From positions 124,001-188,000 of the forward strand of contig NZ_JAUNVZ010000002.1 of NCBI RefSeq assembly GCF_030540545.1: DNA of 64,000 nucleotides, given 5' to 3'. The notes beneath the pieces are model-generated. The model was not told where the DNA came from and did no database searches. It saw only the letters and a program-made list of their open reading frames with translations. Positions 9,587 through 17,841 of the stretch are shown here, in pieces (the stretch's first letter is position 1; every line of letters begins with the position of its first letter). A program made the translations under genes and the position numbers. This stretch comes from Rothia sp. (in: high G+C Gram-positive bacteria) (GTDB lineage Bacteria; Actinomycetota; Actinomycetes; Actinomycetales; Micrococcaceae).

Positions 9587-11368
9587 CTAGCGCGAAATGC
9601 GGTAAACCTTCGCCTCATAGGGGCGCAAGGTAGCACCCTGATCATCAGCATAATTCGAATGCACCAGCTCCACCGAAGCACCCGCTTCGCGAGCCTGCTC
9701 CAGCGCCTCATAGTGACGCTCCAGCTCCTGCTCGCTAAAGTTCGAGATTACCAGCAGAGACTGAGAAGCATCGGTACCCTCAGCACCACCCACACGCTCA
9801 TAGGCGTAGACCTGCTCATCCTCAACATCCAGCGGCTTGAAAGAACCATAAACCATCAGATCCTTGAGCTCACCGCGACGCAAAGACACCAACTGCTGGT
9901 AGTGATAGAAAATCGAATTCTCATCCGCCAGAGCAGCATCCGCATTAATTTCAGCAAAATTCGGGTTCACAGAAATCCACGGCTGAACATCCTTACCGAA
10001 AGAGAAACCGGCGTGAGCGCTCGCATCCCAGTGCATGGGGGTACGCGCATTATCGCGACCCTTAATATAGATCGCGCGCATAGCATCCTCATGGCTCAAA
10101 TTGCCGCGCTCCACATGCATATCCTGGTAGAAACGAATCGAATCACCATCGCGGTACTCATCAATCGACTCGAAACGAACATTGGTCATGCCCAGCTCTT
10201 CACCCTGATAAATATAGGGAGTGCCCTGCATAAAGTGCAGAGTGGTCGCCAGCTGCTTAGCGCTCTTCACACGCCACTGAGGAGAATCATTACCAAAACG
10301 CGACACCACGCGCGGCTGATCATGATTATTCCAATAGAGCGAACCCCAGGCATTACCCTCCAGCTCAGTCTGCCAAGCGTTCAAAATACGCTTTAGCTCG
10401 CTGAGTTTATAGGGAGCGTAGGACCACTTACCGCCCAGGCTGCCCTCGGGGTCGGTGTCCACACCCATATGGTCAAAGTGGAAAATCATCTGCAGCTCAC
10501 CGGCATCATAACCAGCCCAGAGCTTGGCATCCTCGGGAGAAGTCTGAGAGGTCTCACCCACGGTCATCACATCATAACGACCGAAGCTCTGAGCATTCAG
10601 TTCCTTCATCCACGGGTGAACCATGGTGCCATGAGCAATCACAAAAGGAATCGAGGAGGTGTGCTTCTCAAAATCGGTATCCGGATCATCCGGGTAACCC
10701 TCGGGCTTGGAAATAATATTAATCGCGTCCAGACGGAAACCGTCCACGCCCTTATCCAGCCACCAGCGCACCATAGAATAGAGATCCTCACGCACGCGCG
10801 GGTTCTCCCAATTCAGATCCGGCTGCTCCTTGAAGAAAATATGCAGATAGAACTGCTGGGTGTTCTCATCCCACTCCCACGCAGATCCACCAAACTCAGA
10901 GGCCCAGTTATTGGGGGGAATCGGGGTACCGTCCTCTTCAAAGCCCTTCGGATCCTTCCAGATATAGTAATCGCGGTAGGGATTCTCACGGGAAGACTTA
11001 GACTGCACAAACCAGGGATGCTGATCGGAAGTATGGTTCGCCACCAAATCCATCAGAATCTTAATACCGTGGTTATGCGCGGTTTCAAGCAGCTCATCGA
11101 AATCTTCCATAGTGCCAAAATCGCCCATAATCGCGAAATAATCGCTAATATCGTAGCCATTATCCACATTCGGCGAATCAAACACCGGGGAAAGCCAAAT
11201 AACATTAATACCCAGCTTCTGCAGGTACGGCAGCTTAGCGGTAATACCCTTCAAATCACCAATACCGTCACCATTAGCATCGGCAAAAGAACGCGGGTAC
11301 ACCTGGTACACCACGGCTTCCTTCCACCACTGCTTGCCAGCATAGGAGGGGGTAGAAATCTCAGACAT
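9587..11368 (-). CDS. GH13 alpha-glucosidase (oligo-1,6-glucosidase type), copy 2
   Basis: 593 residues, a cytosolic glycoside hydrolase of the GH13 oligo-1,6-glucosidase/alpha-glucosidase type, expected to cleave alpha-linked disaccharides or short oligosaccharides (or their phosphates after PTS uptake). Seen: the N-terminal VVYQVYPRSFADANGDGIGDL; nucleophile Asp214 in GFRLDAINIISK; acid/base Glu272 in MTVGETSQ; third carboxylate Asp350 in NNHDQPR; the C-terminal beta domain follows. The start ATG has GAAAGG upstream. It lies 46 bases after the very similar 11415-13196 gene, and both belong to one minus-strand operon with the 13236-14111 gene. Confidence 0.94.
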   Translation of the reverse strand: MSEISTPSYAGKQWWKEAVVYQVYPRSFADANGDGIGDLKGITAKLPYLQKLGINVIWLSPVFDSPNVDNGYDISDYFAIMGDFGTMEDFDELLETAHNHGIKILMDLVANHTSDQHPWFVQSKSSRENPYRDYYIWKDPKGFEEDGTPIPPNNWASEFGGSAWEWDENTQQFYLHIFFKEQPDLNWENPRVREDLYSMVRWWLDKGVDGFRLDAINIISKPEGYPDDPDTDFEKHTSSIPFVIAHGTMVHPWMKELNAQSFGRYDVMTVGETSQTSPEDAKLWAGYDAGELQMIFHFDHMGVDTDPEGSLGGKWSYAPYKLSELKRILNAWQTELEGNAWGSLYWNNHDQPRVVSRFGNDSPQWRVKSAKQLATTLHFMQGTPYIYQGEELGMTNVRFESIDEYRDGDSIRFYQDMHVERGNLSHEDAMRAIYIKGRDNARTPMHWDASAHAGFSFGKDVQPWISVNPNFAEINADAALADENSIFYHYQQLVSLRRGELKDLMVYGSFKPLDVEDEQVYAYERVGGAEGTDASQSLLVISNFSEQELERHYEALEQAREAGASVELVHSNYADDQGATLRPYEAKVYRISR

Positions 11369-11414
11369 AAAAGCCTTTCATATCGAAAACGTCTAGTAGA
11401 GAATAACCAGAAAA

Positions 11415-13196
11415 TTACAGACTGTACAGGTAAAGGCGGGACTCCCAGGGCGCCAGCACGCCCTCGGTGCGCTCAGCCTCCGGGTAGTTAGCCAGCAGAA
11501 GCTGCGGGTTCTTCAAACCGGCATACTGCGCATAGGAGCTCAGATTACCCTCAGCTGCAGCAAATTCATAGGGCTCATCGCTGAAATTCGCCAGCACCAG
11601 CAGGGCACGCTCGCCGCTAGCAGCCGCATCAGCCTCAGAATTCATGCGCACATAAGCAAAGAGAGCGGGATCCTCTTCGGTACCCGGCAGCTGGGCATAA
11701 GCACCGGTGGCAAAAATCGGGTGAGCCTTACGCGCAGCAATCACATCGCGGTAGGAATAGAAGACTGAATCGCTATCCTCCAGGGCAGCCTGCGCATTAA
11801 TCTCGCTAAATCGGGGATTAACCTCAAGCCAGGGCGTACCGGTGGTAAAACCAGCGTGAGCGCTCGCATCCCATTGCACCGGAGTGCGCGCATTATCGCG
11901 ACCCGAGGCGCTAATATAACGCAGCATGGTCTCCGGATCAATCTCACCCGAATCAACATACTTACGCCAGGCGTCGTGAATTTCCAGGTCGTTATAGCGG
12001 GCAATATCGTCAAAGAAGACATTGGTCATGCCCAGCTCTTCACCCTGATAGATATAGGGGGTGCCCTGCATGCCGTGCAGCACGCTTGCCAGCAGCTTGG
12101 CGCTCTTGACGCGGTACTGCGCCGAATCATTGCCAAAGCGAGAGACCGCGCGCGGCTGATCGTGATTATTCCAGTACAGGGAATTCCAACCGCGACCCTG
12201 CAAATCATGCTGCCAGCGGGAGAGAATAGACTTAAGCTCCACCAGGGAGAAACGATCCTCACTCCAACGGCCGTGACCTTCCTTCGAAGCATCCACATCC
12301 ATATGCTCGAATTGGAAGACCATCTGCACTTCATGACGGTCAAAACCGGTGTACAGTGCCGCATCGGCGGTGCTCACGCCCGGAGTCTCGCCCACGGTCA
12401 TCACACCCGGGTAGTGGGAGAGAACCTCACGGTTCATCTCCTGCAAAAATTCGTGGATGCGCGGGCCATTGGCAATACGCTCCAGGGGTACGGTGGTAGA
12501 ACCGGCGGCAATGGCGGGGTCATCGCCGAAGTCCTCGGGTTTGGAAATCAGGTTAATAACATCCATGCGGAAGCCATCCACACCCTTATCCAGCCAGAAG
12601 CGCATAATATCGTAGACTTCTTCGCGCACGCGCGGATTCTCCCAATTCAGATCCGGCTGCTTGACGGAGAAATAGTGCAGGTAGAACTGCTGGGTGTGCT
12701 CATCCCATTCCCAGACCGAAGGGGAGAAGAAAGAAATCCAATTATTGGGAGGCAGGGGAGTGCCGTCCTCGGCAAAACCGGCAGGATCACGCCAAATATA
12801 GTAGTCGCGGTAGGGGTTCTCGCGGGAAGAACGCGCCTGCTTAAACCATTCGTGCTCGTCCGAAGAATGGTTCACGACCAGATCTAGCATAATCTTCAGC
12901 CCCAGAGAATGAGCGGTCTCGAGCAGCTGCTCAAAATCCTCCATGGTGCCAAACTCGGGCATGATTGCGCGGTAATCGCTAATATCGTAGCCATTATCGT
13001 CATTGGGGGAAGCAAAAATAGGGGAGAGCCAGATAGTATCCACGCCCAGTTTCGCCACATAGGGCAGGCGGGAGGTAATACCCGGCAGATCGCCCACACC
13101 GTCACCATTAGAATCGGCAAAAGAGCGAGGGTAAATCTGGTACACCACAGACTGCTGATAGGGCTGGATTTCGGTGGGAGTATCGGCTGAGCTCAT
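11415..13196 (-). CDS. GH13 alpha-glucosidase (oligo-1,6-glucosidase type), copy 1
   Basis: 593 residues, exactly the length of its downstream neighbour, and clearly its tandem paralogue. Seen: VVYQIYPRSFADSNGDGVGDL, nucleophile Asp212 in GFRMDVINLISK, Glu270 in MTVGETPG, and Asp346 in NNHDQPR. The residue after the nucleophile differs between copies (Val here, Ala in the neighbour), a position known in the GH13_31 group to influence alpha-1,4 versus alpha-1,6 preference, so the copies may split substrates (inference). It has a near-perfect AGGAGG ribosome site. It works with the PTS EIICB at 14608. Confidence 0.94.
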   Translation of the reverse strand: MSSADTPTEIQPYQQSVVYQIYPRSFADSNGDGVGDLPGITSRLPYVAKLGVDTIWLSPIFASPNDDNGYDISDYRAIMPEFGTMEDFEQLLETAHSLGLKIMLDLVVNHSSDEHEWFKQARSSRENPYRDYYIWRDPAGFAEDGTPLPPNNWISFFSPSVWEWDEHTQQFYLHYFSVKQPDLNWENPRVREEVYDIMRFWLDKGVDGFRMDVINLISKPEDFGDDPAIAAGSTTVPLERIANGPRIHEFLQEMNREVLSHYPGVMTVGETPGVSTADAALYTGFDRHEVQMVFQFEHMDVDASKEGHGRWSEDRFSLVELKSILSRWQHDLQGRGWNSLYWNNHDQPRAVSRFGNDSAQYRVKSAKLLASVLHGMQGTPYIYQGEELGMTNVFFDDIARYNDLEIHDAWRKYVDSGEIDPETMLRYISASGRDNARTPVQWDASAHAGFTTGTPWLEVNPRFSEINAQAALEDSDSVFYSYRDVIAARKAHPIFATGAYAQLPGTEEDPALFAYVRMNSEADAAASGERALLVLANFSDEPYEFAAAEGNLSSYAQYAGLKNPQLLLANYPEAERTEGVLAPWESRLYLYSL

Positions 13197-13235
13197 GGGA
13201 ACCTCCTAGAAACTACTAATGGGCTGATAATGAAT

Positions 13236-14111
13236 TTAGACGCGGGGTAGCTGACACGCAATCAGCAGAGCGGAATGATCGGAAAGAGCCTGCGGGGTAT
13301 TATCCCCCAGCACCACGCGGTGACTGAGCATCTCTAACGCTTGGGAAGCAAAGATAAAATCAATACGGTGTCCGCCGGAGTGGCCTTCCCAACCGGCAAT
13401 CTCATGATGGACCGTATGCTCACCCTCAATAACCACCTGAGGATTACTCTCGGCTGCAGCCAACGCCAGCTCGCGGGTGTCATACATACCGGAGCTAAGA
13501 ACCATATCGTACCCCTCGGAGCGAATATGAGCGGGGGAGTTGAAGTCGCCCGCCAGCAGCACCGGCGCAGGGGCGCTCGCGGCGCATTCAGTCAAAGCGC
13601 GGTGCAGATTCGTGTATTCTTCCGCGAAAAGAGGTAGATTATCGCGATTCCACCAGGACATATGGGTGCTGGCAATCCACACGGGACCTTCGGGACTATC
13701 AACCAGTGCGGCGATGGCTCGGCGGCGCTGAACCTGCTCGTAGCTGTACTCGGGGGAGAGTTCCAACGCCTGCACCTGCTCCACGGGGTGCTTGGTTAAA
13801 ATTGCTACGCCTTCGTCGTAGCGGTCCCATCCAATATGTGCCTCGGCAAAAACCCAGCTGTAGTGCGCGCCCAGCGCCTGTAAATTCTCGATGAGCAGCA
13901 GGGCATAATTATCGGCTCGCACGGGCAAAGAAGTAGAACGAGAATCGAAATTCAGGGGAGAAGAAATAACCGCTGCGGAGCGATCCTGACTGACTTCTTG
14001 TAGGGCAATAATGTCCACGTCGTGCTCGTGAATGAAACGCGCCAGGGCGGAGATTTTCTCGCGCTGAGATTCTTCCATCCAGCTATGTGTGTTCAGACTC
14101 AGAAATTTCAT
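13236..14111 (-). CDS. Endonuclease/exonuclease/phosphatase-fold protein
   Basis: About 291 residues. Seen: LNTHSWME at the start, IIALQEVSQ (metal-binding Glu), an internal DFNSP and the terminal SDHSALL motif (catalytic Asp-His), the signature of the EEP metal-dependent hydrolase fold. The substrate is unknown; family members cleave phosphodiester or phosphomonoester bonds of nucleic acids, lipids or sugars. The start MKFLSLNTH at 14111 is chosen because the family N-terminus begins there; a GAAG lies close upstream. It is the first gene of the minus-strand operon with the two alpha-glucosidases (39-base gap to the next). A role in handling phosphorylated sugar is possible but unproven. Confidence 0.85.
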   Translation of the reverse strand: MKFLSLNTHSWMEESQREKISALARFIHEHDVDIIALQEVSQDRSAAVISSPLNFDSRSTSLPVRADNYALLLIENLQALGAHYSWVFAEAHIGWDRYDEGVAILTKHPVEQVQALELSPEYSYEQVQRRRAIAALVDSPEGPVWIASTHMSWWNRDNLPLFAEEYTNLHRALTECAASAPAPVLLAGDFNSPAHIRSEGYDMVLSSGMYDTRELALAAAESNPQVVIEGEHTVHHEIAGWEGHSGGHRIDFIFASQALEMLSHRVVLGDNTPQALSDHSALLIACQLPRV

Positions 14112-14607
14112 GGATTCTTCGCAATATTTCAATGATTTTTGTTGTATAGGTGCGGGTGGAAAACCCACAGTGTGGCGGGCTAAACCCACGCTATAAACAG
14201 CCTCAAGCCTGCAAAACACACAGAGCATATATGAAAGATAAGATTGCCGTCTTTTCTTCTCACAAGCCCGGTATATCGGGAAATCTCTCGCGCAGGCGAG
14301 ATGGCTTAGCTCTGTGAGCCTGCAGGTTTGGGGCTATATCCATATCCTACGCCTGAAAAATCCCACAGTATATAAAAAGAAGCCCACAGGTGCCTAATAG
14401 TTTTGCCGGGTTCTGATAGTCCTGCCGGGTTGTGAAAACTCTTCCAATTGATGAAAAATATACGGCATTTTGGCTTAACTAATGGCATGATAAGGGGCGT
14501 AAACACATGGCATTCGCGTCCGCGGTCATCAACCACTGACTCACTCAACACAGCTGTTTGATCGAGCGCAGGCGCTTTTTGTATGGAACGAAAGGCTCCA
14601 ACGCCTC
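14112..14607. promoter_or_regulatory. Divergent control region between the glucosidase operon and the PTS gene
   Basis: About 500 non-coding bases, AT-richer than the flanking genes. ATTGCCGTCTTT occurs at 14243-14254 and again at 16332-16343 in front of the rpiR gene; a partial inverse (TACGGCATT) lies at about 14460-14470. A small CCCG/CGGG hairpin lies at 14267-14280. The shared 12-mer is a candidate RpiR site. No clear promoter hexamers could be fixed for either operon. Confidence 0.4.
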
Positions 14608-16245
14608 ATGATGGAAAAAGTACAGCGCTTCGGTTCGGCGATGCTCGCCCCCGTGCTGCTCTTCGCTTTTGCCGGTCTGGCTGTTGGTCTGGCGATTATC
14701 GCTCAGAACGATCAGCTGCTGCCCTTCGCAGTAAAGGGTTCGGCATGGAATAACTTCTGGTCTGTATGGGAAGCCGGTTCGTGGACCGTCTTTACCCAGA
14801 TGGAACTGCTCTTTGCTCTGGGTCTGCCCATTGCACTGGCTAAGACTGCTAACGCACGTGCAGTGCTCGAAGCAGGTATGGTCTACCTGACCTTCCTGTA
14901 CTTCGTGGGTAAGATGCTCGAGCTCTGGGGTAAGAATGGTACCGCTGGTGCCGACTTCTTCCAGATCGACTTCAGCACCGACATTACTAAGAGTGCTGCA
15001 GGTACCGGTCTGAAGACCATTGCCGGTATTAAGACCCTGGACACCGGTATTTTCGGTGCAATCATCATCTCGGCAATCGTGGTGTGGCTGCACAATAAGT
15101 ACTTCGACAAGAAGCTGCCCGATGTCCTCGGTATCTTCCAGGGCACCCAGTTCGTCTACGCTCTGGGCTTCTTTATCATGCTGCCCATCGGCTTCCTCTT
15201 CGCATGGCTGTGGCCCTTCGCTCAGCAGGGTATCTCCAGCCTGCAGGGCTTCTTCATTGCCTCCGGTGCAGTGGGTGTGTGGGTATACACCTTCCTGGAG
15301 CGCTTCCTGATCCCGACCGGTCTGCACCACTTCATTTACTCCCCGTTCATGTTCGGTAACGTGGTGACCCCCAACGGTATCACCAAGGACTGGGCAGCAA
15401 ACCTGGCAGAGTTCTCCAAGTCCGATAAGCCTCTCTCTGAGCTGTTCCCCGGCGGCGGTTTTGCACTGCACGGTAACTCCAAGGTCTTCGCGCCCGCAGG
15501 TATTGCTCTGGCATTCTGGTCCACCGCTCGCCCCGAAAAGCGTAAGGAAGTTGTGGCACTGCTGCTGCCCGTCTCCCTGACCGCAATGCTGATCGGTATT
15601 ACTGAGCCCCTGGAATTCACCTTCCTGTTCGTTGCACCCCCGCTGTTCGCTGTTCACGCAGTGCTGGCAGCAACCATGGCAGCCGCGATGTACCTGGTGG
15701 GCGTGCGCGGTAACATGGGTGGCGGTCTGCTCGATAACTTCCTGTTCCAGAACTGGATCCCCCTGTGGAAGTACCAGGGTGGCACCTACCTGGCTCAGAT
15801 CGGTATCGGTCTGGCGTTCACCGTTATCTACTTCGTGCTCTTCCGCTTCCTGATCCTGAAGTTCGACTTCAAGACCCCCGGTCGCGAGGCAGACGGCGGC
15901 GAGACCAAGCTCTACTCCAAGGCTGACTACAAGGCTGCTAAGGCAGCTGAGAAGAACGGTGGCGCAGCAGCTGATGCAGCTGAGGACGGCGACCTGTACG
16001 CACCTCGCGCAACCGCATTCCTGGAGCTGCTGGGCGGCGCAGAGAACATCACTACCGTGAACAACTGCGCAACCCGCCTGCGTGTTTCCGTGGCTGACGC
16101 TGACAAGGTTGACACCTCCGACGCAGCATTCAAGGAAGCTGGCGCACTGGGCATTGTCCGTAAGGGCACCGCTTTCCAGGTGATCGTGGGTATGGACGTT
16201 CCGCAGGTGCGTGAGCGCTTCGAAACCATGGTTAATGAGAAGTAA
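14608..16245 (+). CDS. PTS alpha-glucoside/glucose-type permease EIICB
   Basis: 545 residues. An N-terminal EIIC domain with about ten membrane segments (VQRFGSAMLAPVLLFAFAGLAVG is the typical start of alpha-glucoside EIICB proteins) is joined by a charged linker to a C-terminal EIIB domain with phospho-cysteine Cys487 in NNCATRLRV. It imports and phosphorylates an alpha-glucoside (maltose, isomaltose or similar) using phosphate relayed from EI/HPr and an EIIA encoded elsewhere. Conserved transport-site features include FLERFLIPTGLHHF and ITEPLEFTFLFVAP. The start ATG at 14608 (followed directly by a second ATG) has AAAGG 12 bases upstream. It is divergent from the two alpha-glucosidases and followed by an RpiR regulator. 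Confidence 0.93.
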   Translation: MMEKVQRFGSAMLAPVLLFAFAGLAVGLAIIAQNDQLLPFAVKGSAWNNFWSVWEAGSWTVFTQMELLFALGLPIALAKTANARAVLEAGMVYLTFLYFVGKMLELWGKNGTAGADFFQIDFSTDITKSAAGTGLKTIAGIKTLDTGIFGAIIISAIVVWLHNKYFDKKLPDVLGIFQGTQFVYALGFFIMLPIGFLFAWLWPFAQQGISSLQGFFIASGAVGVWVYTFLERFLIPTGLHHFIYSPFMFGNVVTPNGITKDWAANLAEFSKSDKPLSELFPGGGFALHGNSKVFAPAGIALAFWSTARPEKRKEVVALLLPVSLTAMLIGITEPLEFTFLFVAPPLFAVHAVLAATMAAAMYLVGVRGNMGGGLLDNFLFQNWIPLWKYQGGTYLAQIGIGLAFTVIYFVLFRFLILKFDFKTPGREADGGETKLYSKADYKAAKAAEKNGGAAADAAEDGDLYAPRATAFLELLGGAENITTVNNCATRLRVSVADADKVDTSDAAFKEAGALGIVRKGTAFQVIVGMDVPQVRERFETMVNEK

Positions 16246-16295
16246 AAACCACTAGCTAACATTATGTGCCGTAACTGACACGGTATAGCTGAACA

Positions 16296-16356
16296 GGGCT
16301 CCTGAGCCAAAGACGCGTTACAATTGACAGTATTGCCGTCTTTGATTCAGGAGCCC
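16296..16356. promoter_or_regulatory. Long inverted repeat and promoter in front of the RpiR gene
   Basis: A 20-base arm (16296-16315, from GGGCTCCTGA to CAAAGACG) is repeated inverted at 16337-16356 with 2 mismatches. The 21-base loop contains TACAAT (16319-16324, candidate -10) and TTGACA (16325-16330). The right arm includes the AGGAG ribosome site of the GTG start at 16360. It may be a PTS terminator, an operator pair, or both. Confidence 0.55.
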
Positions 16357-16359
16357 TGA

Positions 16360-17253
16360 GTGGATTTACAAGATGTAGTGAATGCTAATCAGCATCGGTT
16401 TAGCGAAACCGAGCGCGAGATTCTGGCATTCATGCTCGAAAATGAAGAATTCGTGGCGGAAGCAACTATCAACTCGCTCGCCCACAAAACCTACACCTCA
16501 ACCAGCTCCATTATCCGCCTGACCAAGAAGCTGAACTTCTCAGGCTTTGCCGAGCTGAAGTACTTTATTAAGTCATCACTCTCTAACACCGAACCCTACA
16601 ACCCGCGCTTTATTGAAAGCGGCCGGGAAGATATCCTGCGCACCTATGACTACCTGGAGCACATGGACCTGGGATCCATGCTCAAGCGCATCTTCACCGC
16701 CCGCACTGTTTACTGCTACGGCACCGGCTACGCCCAGCGTAACGCCGTGCAAGAGTTCGCCAAATCCATGCAGATTTGTGGCAAGTTCTGCCATATTATT
16801 CCCGCGCGCAACGAGTTCGAAAGCGCCATGAATATTATGAGCCAGGACGATATTGTGGTGATTGTGTCCTTCTCCGGACAGACCGAGAATATGCGCGAGC
16901 ACATTAAAATGCTGCAGCTGCGCAAGATCCCCATGATCGCCATTACCGCTATTGGCGTGAACTATATGTCCTCGCACGCGGACTTCTCCCTGCACTACCA
17001 GTCCACCCCCACCCAGCTGAGCACTCAGCGCAAGCCCTTCAACTCCTTTGTGGCTCTGTCGGTGCTGCTGGACTATATTGTGCGCCGCTACATTGACTAT
17101 ATTGAGACCCAGCAGCGCGCCGGACTGGATGCCGTGGTGGCAGAGGCCGCCTATGACAGCGGCTATATTCCCGAGGCTGAGGGAGACTTGGGTGAGGTGC
17201 TCGCCCGGGCCCGCACGCAAATTCCTGGAACCCGCCGAATCAAGGACGTTTAA
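16360..17253 (+). CDS. MurR/RpiR-family transcriptional regulator
   Basis: 297 residues: an N-terminal HTH_6 domain (about 1-75; FSETEREILAFMLEN, then TSTSSIIRLTKKLNFSGFAELKYF) and a SIS sugar-phosphate-binding domain (about 105-240; VYCYGTGYAQRNAVQEFAKSM, VVIVSFSGQTENMREHIKML). Such proteins sense phosphosugars. Its position just after the PTS gene and its flanking inverted repeat suggest it controls the alpha-glucoside locus and itself. The start is GTG, with AGGAG 6 bases upstream. Its stop overlaps the next start (TAATG), so the downstream membrane protein is translationally coupled. Confidence 0.92.
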   Translation: MDLQDVVNANQHRFSETEREILAFMLENEEFVAEATINSLAHKTYTSTSSIIRLTKKLNFSGFAELKYFIKSSLSNTEPYNPRFIESGREDILRTYDYLEHMDLGSMLKRIFTARTVYCYGTGYAQRNAVQEFAKSMQICGKFCHIIPARNEFESAMNIMSQDDIVVIVSFSGQTENMREHIKMLQLRKIPMIAITAIGVNYMSSHADFSLHYQSTPTQLSTQRKPFNSFVALSVLLDYIVRRYIDYIETQQRAGLDAVVAEAAYDSGYIPEAEGDLGEVLARARTQIPGTRRIKDV

Positions 17254-17708
17254 TGCTTATCTCCCTGCTGCAGCTGATCGATGATAGCGAGAAAATGCGC
17301 AAGTACCTCTTCTGGTACTGGATTTTTGCCCCCGCAGCTATCTTCGCCTGGATTATGATGGGCGCGGGCAACGCCGGAACCGATCTGCGCGGAACCCTCA
17401 ATAACCCCTTCTTCGCAGTCGCATTTTTGCACGCCTGCTGGACCCTGCTCATGGCGGGCCTGCTCAAGCTGGCTGGAACCGAGAATGAAAGCACCGAGCG
17501 CACCTTTGCCCTCTATGCCCTGATCATGGAGTTGATTACCGGCAATATTATTGGTGCAAGCTTGAGCTTCTTCCTGTTCCGCAGCCTGCGCTTTGCCGAA
17601 CGTGAAGAATTTGCGCCCAAGTACCGTTGGGTTCTGATCGGTGCCATGGTCTTTATGCTCCTGGTTGCCGGCATGATTCTGACAGCAAATATTAGCCTTT
17701 TCGCCTAA
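17253..17708 (+). CDS. Small membrane protein of unknown function, coupled to rpiR
   Basis: 151 residues with about four hydrophobic segments (20-40, 52-72, 86-107 and 126-148). No recognised family. The start codon overlaps the rpiR stop by one base (TAATG), indicating translational coupling and a probable link with the sugar locus. It ends before the terminator at 17751-17786. Confidence 0.7.
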   Translation: MLISLLQLIDDSEKMRKYLFWYWIFAPAAIFAWIMMGAGNAGTDLRGTLNNPFFAVAFLHACWTLLMAGLLKLAGTENESTERTFALYALIMELITGNIIGASLSFFLFRSLRFAEREEFAPKYRWVLIGAMVFMLLVAGMILTANISLFA

Positions 17709-17750
17709 GATAGAACTATAAGCAACTATCAACGGCGTTACACCAGCGAT

Positions 17751-17786
17751 AAAGCCACGGGGAGCATGAGGATGCTCCCCGGCTTT
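17751..17786 (+). terminator. Terminator of the PTS-rpiR unit
   Basis: AAAGCC-A-CGGGGAGCAT (17751-17767) pairs with ATGCTCCCCGGCTTT (17772-17786) with one bulged A and a GAGG loop. Confidence 0.85.
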
Positions 17787-17841
17787 AGCATGTACCCCGG
17801 GCATACGCCCAGCACGATTACTCACCCAAGGAACGCGTTAA

